Shown here: one piece after another, positions 5,904 through 8,372 of the stretch | Numbering within the stretch: the first letter of the stretch is position 1 | How the letters are laid out: every line of letters begins with the position of its first letter | Source: Bacteroidales bacterium UBA932 | GTDB lineage: Bacteria; Bacteroidota; Bacteroidia; Bacteroidales; UBA932 | Direction: 5' to 3' | Length of the DNA: 8,372 nt | Assembly: GCA_002293585.1 (NCBI GenBank) | Contig: DBDM01000194.1 | Span: 1-8,372 of the forward strand | The notes under the pieces: model-generated | Database searches by the model: none | What the model was told of the DNA's origin: nothing | The model's input: only the letters and a program-made list of their open reading frames with translations | Made by a program: the position numbers and the translations under genes

Positions 5904-6269
5904 ATGGCCACTGTAAAATATTTTGAAGACCTTACTATTTGGAAAGAAAGCATGCAAATAGTTACTCAGATTTATGATGTTTTCAAAGACTGTAAAGATT
6001 TCAGTTTTAAAGACCAAATTCAACGTGCGGCTGTTTCCATGCCGTCAAACATAGCTGAAGGATTTGAGCGGCACAGCAACAAAGAATTTGTTCAATTTCT
6101 ATTTATCGCCAAAGGCTCCTGTGGAGAATTACGAACACAATTGTATATAGCTATTAAATTAAAATATATTGGAAAAACAAAAGGAACGGAATTGCTTGAA
6201 AATGCTAAAACCTTGTCGGCTCAAATAGCTAAACTAATAACTTATCGAAAAAACCATAAATCAAAATAA
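5904..6269 (+). CDS. Four-helix-bundle protein of the S23 / 23S rRNA intervening-sequence family
   Basis: The 121-residue product has the family's three signatures: FEDLTIWKES (7-16), the central DQIQRAAVSMPSNIAEGFER (37-56) and FLFIAKGSCGELRTQL (65-80). A fourth helix spans about 94-115 and is followed by a lysine-rich tail. The family was first found encoded in intervening sequences of 23S rRNA and is related to the Avd accessory protein of diversity-generating retroelements. Many stand-alone copies, like this one, have no known role. No rRNA, reverse transcriptase or variable repeat is seen nearby. The gene is more AT-rich than the nucleotidyltransferase and dnaG genes beside it and lies between two inverted heptamer arrays. 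No clear promoter was found, so it may be read from upstream. The ATG at 5904 gives the usual N-terminus. Confidence 0.93.
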   Translation: MATVKYFEDLTIWKESMQIVTQIYDVFKDCKDFSFKDQIQRAAVSMPSNIAEGFERHSNKEFVQFLFIAKGSCGELRTQLYIAIKLKYIGKTKGTELLENAKTLSAQIAKLITYRKNHKSK

Positions 6270-6317
6270 CCTTTCCACCCTTTACCCTTTACCCTTTACC
6301 CTTCACCCTTTTACCTT
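6270..6317. repeat. Heptamer array, copy 4, inverted, right of the four-helix-bundle gene
   Basis: The array begins at the base after the TAA stop codon. On the minus strand it reads as GGGTGAA and GGGTAAA units ending in GGGTGGAAAGG. CCC runs start at 6278, 6285, 6292, 6299 and 6306, each separated by exactly 4 nt. The array ends 8 nt before the dnaG start codon. Confidence 0.95.
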
Positions 6318-6325
6318 AAATCGCT

Positions 6326-8281
6326 TTGATAGACCGCGCTACCATAGACCGCATCCTTGACACCGCCGACATTGTCGACGTGATAGGCGATTTCGTCACC
6401 CTAAAAAAACGGGGCGTGAATTATTTGGCCTGTTGTCCGTTCCACAATGAGAAAACGCCCTCGTTCAGCGTGTCGGGCACTAAGGGCATATACAAATGCT
6501 TCGGCTGCGGAAAGGCCGGCAATGTGGTGAACTTTGTGATGGAGCACGAACACATGACCTATGTGGAAGCGCTGAAATACTTAGGCAAGAAGTACGGCAT
6601 CGAAGTGAAGGAAAAGGAACTGACCGCGGAGGAACAGCAGGCCGCCGGACAACGGGAAAGCCTGATGATCGTGTCGGCCTACGCCCAGGAGCAGTTCACC
6701 AACACCCTGTGGGAGCATCCCGACGGGAAAAATATCGGCCTGAGCTATTTCCGCGAACGCGGTTTCAGCGACAAGACCATCAAAAAATTCCAGCTCGGCT
6801 ACTGTCTCGATTCGCGCAACGCCTTTAGCAACAAAGCCCTTAACGATGGCTATAAAAAAGAATATTTAGTGGCTACAGGGCTGTCGATGGAACGGAACAA
6901 CGAACTCTACGACCGCTTTTTCGGCCGCGTAATGTTCCCCATCCACTCCGTCAGCGGCCGGGTGATCGCCTTCGGCGCACGCACCCTGAAACAGGATAAA
7001 AGCGTGGCCAAATACCTCAACTCGCCCGAAAGTGAAATTTACATCAAAAGCAATGGACTGTACGGCATTTATTTTGCCAAGCAGGCCATCACGCGAACGC
7101 AGAAATGTTACTTGGTGGAAGGCTACACCGACGTGATTTCCATGCACCAGGCCGGCATCGAAAATGTGGTGGCGTCCAGCGGCACCTCACTCACCACGGA
7201 GCAGGTGCGCCTCATCAAGCGGTTCACGCCCAACGTCACGGTGCTGTACGACGGCGATGCGGCTGGCATCAAAGCCTCCATCCGCGGTATCGACATGCTG
7301 CTCGAAGAAGGACTGAACGTGAAAGTAGCGCTCTTCCCCGACGGCGACGACCCCGACTCTTTCGCCCGCAAACACAGCACCTCGGAGCTGGAAACTTTTC
7401 TCAGCGGCGCCGAACAGGATTTCATTTCATTCAAAACAAAACTGCTGAGCGAAGAAGCGAAAAATGACCCCATCAAACGCGCAGCGCTGATCAGCGAAGT
7501 AGTAAAAAGCGTTTCGGTGATTCCCGACACCATCGTGCGCACGGTGTACGTCAAAGAATGCAGCCGCCTGCTGGATATTGAAGAAGACATTTTACTGACG
7601 GAAGTGGCCAAGCTGCGCCGGAAAAAAATGTACGACAGCGGCACGAAAAGCGTGACATCACCTCCGGAGGAACAGCTATCAACTGCCGAAACAGCCGCCG
7701 TAGCCAACGCCATTACAGCTCCCCTGCCCGCCTTTGTCAGCAACGTGTTCAGCGAAGCCTGCGAAAAGGAACTGGTCTATTTTCTTTTGAAATACGGCGA
7801 CAGACCTTTGTTTGCGAATGAAGACAAGCAAACCGTCACTGCGGCGGAATACATCATCAACGAACTGCGCAACGATGAGTTAGAGTTGAAAAACCTGCAC
7901 TACCGCAAAATTTTCGACGAATACAACACCGTGCTCCATGTTCCGGCCGAGGAACGCATCAAGCACTTCATCAATCACCCCGACCACGACATTATGGAGC
8001 TTACCATCAATGCGTTGAGCGAAAACCATCGTCTATCCATCAAACGGTTCATTGATTCGGAAGAGCCTGAAAACACCAAACTGCAACGCGACATTCCGAA
8101 CGCCATACTTGTCTATAAATCAAGTATTACCAAACAAGCTTACATTGAGGTGAGCGAACAGGTGCTCAAAGCGCAGCAAAATAACGACACGGCGCAACTG
8201 CAAGTGCTGATGGAGAGGCTGCGCACCCTGCAGGGCGTTCGCAGCATTTTTGCCAACGAACTGCAACGGCTGACTACCTGA
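6326..8281 (+). CDS. dnaG: DNA primase DnaG
   Basis: The enzyme makes the RNA primers for lagging-strand DNA synthesis and works with the replicative helicase DnaB. The N-terminal CHC2 zinc finger has Cys37, His40, Cys58 and Cys61, with EKTPSFSVS between the pairs. The catalytic core follows, with RFFGRVMFPIH (197-207) and GRVIAFGAR (211-219). The TOPRIM acidic residues are in EGYTD (265-269), DGDAAG (309-314) and DGDDPDSF (339-346). The region after about 440 is helical and should bind the helicase. The length of 651 residues suits Bacteroidetes primases, which are longer than the 581-residue E. coli enzyme. The start is TTG at 6326, giving the family's usual MID-xATIDRIL N-terminus. No ATG, promoter or Shine-Dalgarno sequence lies close upstream, only the heptamer array. 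It is either read through from the nucleotidyltransferase promoter or uses one I cannot see. Confidence 0.98.
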   Translation: MIDRATIDRILDTADIVDVIGDFVTLKKRGVNYLACCPFHNEKTPSFSVSGTKGIYKCFGCGKAGNVVNFVMEHEHMTYVEALKYLGKKYGIEVKEKELTAEEQQAAGQRESLMIVSAYAQEQFTNTLWEHPDGKNIGLSYFRERGFSDKTIKKFQLGYCLDSRNAFSNKALNDGYKKEYLVATGLSMERNNELYDRFFGRVMFPIHSVSGRVIAFGARTLKQDKSVAKYLNSPESEIYIKSNGLYGIYFAKQAITRTQKCYLVEGYTDVISMHQAGIENVVASSGTSLTTEQVRLIKRFTPNVTVLYDGDAAGIKASIRGIDMLLEEGLNVKVALFPDGDDPDSFARKHSTSELETFLSGAEQDFISFKTKLLSEEAKNDPIKRAALISEVVKSVSVIPDTIVRTVYVKECSRLLDIEEDILLTEVAKLRRKKMYDSGTKSVTSPPEEQLSTAETAAVANAITAPLPAFVSNVFSEACEKELVYFLLKYGDRPLFANEDKQTVTAAEYIINELRNDELELKNLHYRKIFDEYNTVLHVPAEERIKHFINHPDHDIMELTINALSENHRLSIKRFIDSEEPENTKLQRDIPNAILVYKSSITKQAYIEVSEQVLKAQQNNDTAQLQVLMERLRTLQGVRSIFANELQRLTT

Positions 8282-8291
8282 GCGGCATTTT

Positions 8292-8322
8292 TTGGCATTT
8301 CCAAAAAAAAGCACTATCTTTG
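8292..8322 (+). promoter_or_regulatory. tRNA promoter, Bacteroidetes type
   Basis: TTG (8292-8294), 20 bp and TATCTTTG (8315-8322) match the consensus perfectly. It starts 10 bp after the dnaG stop codon, and no terminator for dnaG is seen before it. Confidence 0.88.
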
Positions 8323-8328
8323 TAGCCC

Positions 8329-8342
8329 GATTTTTCGAAATC
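8329..8342 (+). other. Stem-loop in the tRNA 5' leader
   Basis: GATTT (8329-8333) and AAATC (8338-8342) pair around a TTCG tetraloop, ending one nucleotide before the tRNA. CCC (8326-8328) could also pair with the first GGG of the tRNA (8344-8346) across a bulged A. The stem is AT-rich and has no T-run after it, so it is not a terminator. Confidence 0.6.
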
Positions 8343-8343
8343 A

Positions 8344-8372
8344 GGGCCCTTAGCTCAGTTGGTTAGTAGCAC
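8344..8372 (+). tRNA. tRNA gene, 5' part only
   Basis: GGGCCCT fits a 5' acceptor strand, T8 and A9 follow, and GCTCAGTTGGTTAG is a standard D-arm. The window ends before the anticodon, so the amino acid cannot be read. The acceptor resembles elongator tRNA-Met, which is only a guess. The D-arm continues TAGC rather than the usual AGAGC, leaving an apparent extra T and a mismatch at the inner D-stem pair. Confidence 0.9.

Noticed and set aside
5904..6269. Diversity-generating retroelement built around the Avd-like four-helix-bundle gene
   Set aside because: No reverse transcriptase, template repeat or variable repeat is present in the window. The protein fits the broader S23 family equally well.
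6270..6317. Telomere repeat (CCCTTTA units)
   Set aside because: The resemblance is superficial. The array is internal, short, mixed with CCCTTCA units and flanked by bacterial housekeeping genes.
7123..7743. Long minus-strand frame opposite dnaG
   Set aside because: It is antisense to the TOPRIM region of dnaG. Its serine-rich translation is what codon bias in dnaG would produce on the other strand.

Overview
The window looks like chromosomal DNA from a member of the Bacteroidetes (Bacteroidota). Several things point there. Four good promoters have the phylum's sigma-factor form, with a TTG-like -33 box, 20 bp, then TAnnTTTG. No coding start has a purine-rich Shine-Dalgarno sequence. The RecA, DnaG, HipB/HipA and nucleotidyltransferase sequences also read like Bacteroidetes proteins. 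No species can be named from the sequence alone.

Layout. Positions 1-368 hold a heptamer array and AT-rich DNA without a gene. A minus-strand reading frame at 369-1667 encodes a secreted-type Ig-like, cysteine-rich protein that has lost its N-terminus. Positions 1668-2039 carry three different short-repeat tracts and then a compact promoter/operator. This drives hipB (2040-2363) and hipA (2370-3671), a type II toxin-antitoxin pair. recA lies convergent to hipA on the minus strand (3795-4838), with a strong intrinsic terminator at 3731-3759. recA and a sugar-phosphate nucleotidyltransferase gene (4932-5849, plus strand) diverge from a 93-bp intergenic region with overlapping promoters and a 12-bp inverted repeat. 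A small S23-type four-helix-bundle gene (5904-6269) sits between two heptamer arrays in opposite orientation. dnaG (6326-8281) follows with a TTG start, and the window ends in the first 29 nt of a tRNA gene with its own promoter and a leader hairpin.

Interpretation. recA, the nucleotidyltransferase, dnaG and the tRNA look like the housekeeping backbone. The Ig-like fragment, hipBA and the four-helix-bundle gene look like accessory modules inserted between them. Each module is bordered by low-complexity arrays: the GGTGAAR heptamer family, GAGTGAT, or the TCTCTTAG octamer family. The main unexplained structure is therefore the repeat system, not one gene. Related arrays recur at module borders, invert around the four-helix-bundle gene, and in two places match the G-quadruplex pattern, once just upstream of dnaG. 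The other strong signals are the hipBA operator, which straddles the -7 box, and the symmetric recA/nucleotidyltransferase control region.
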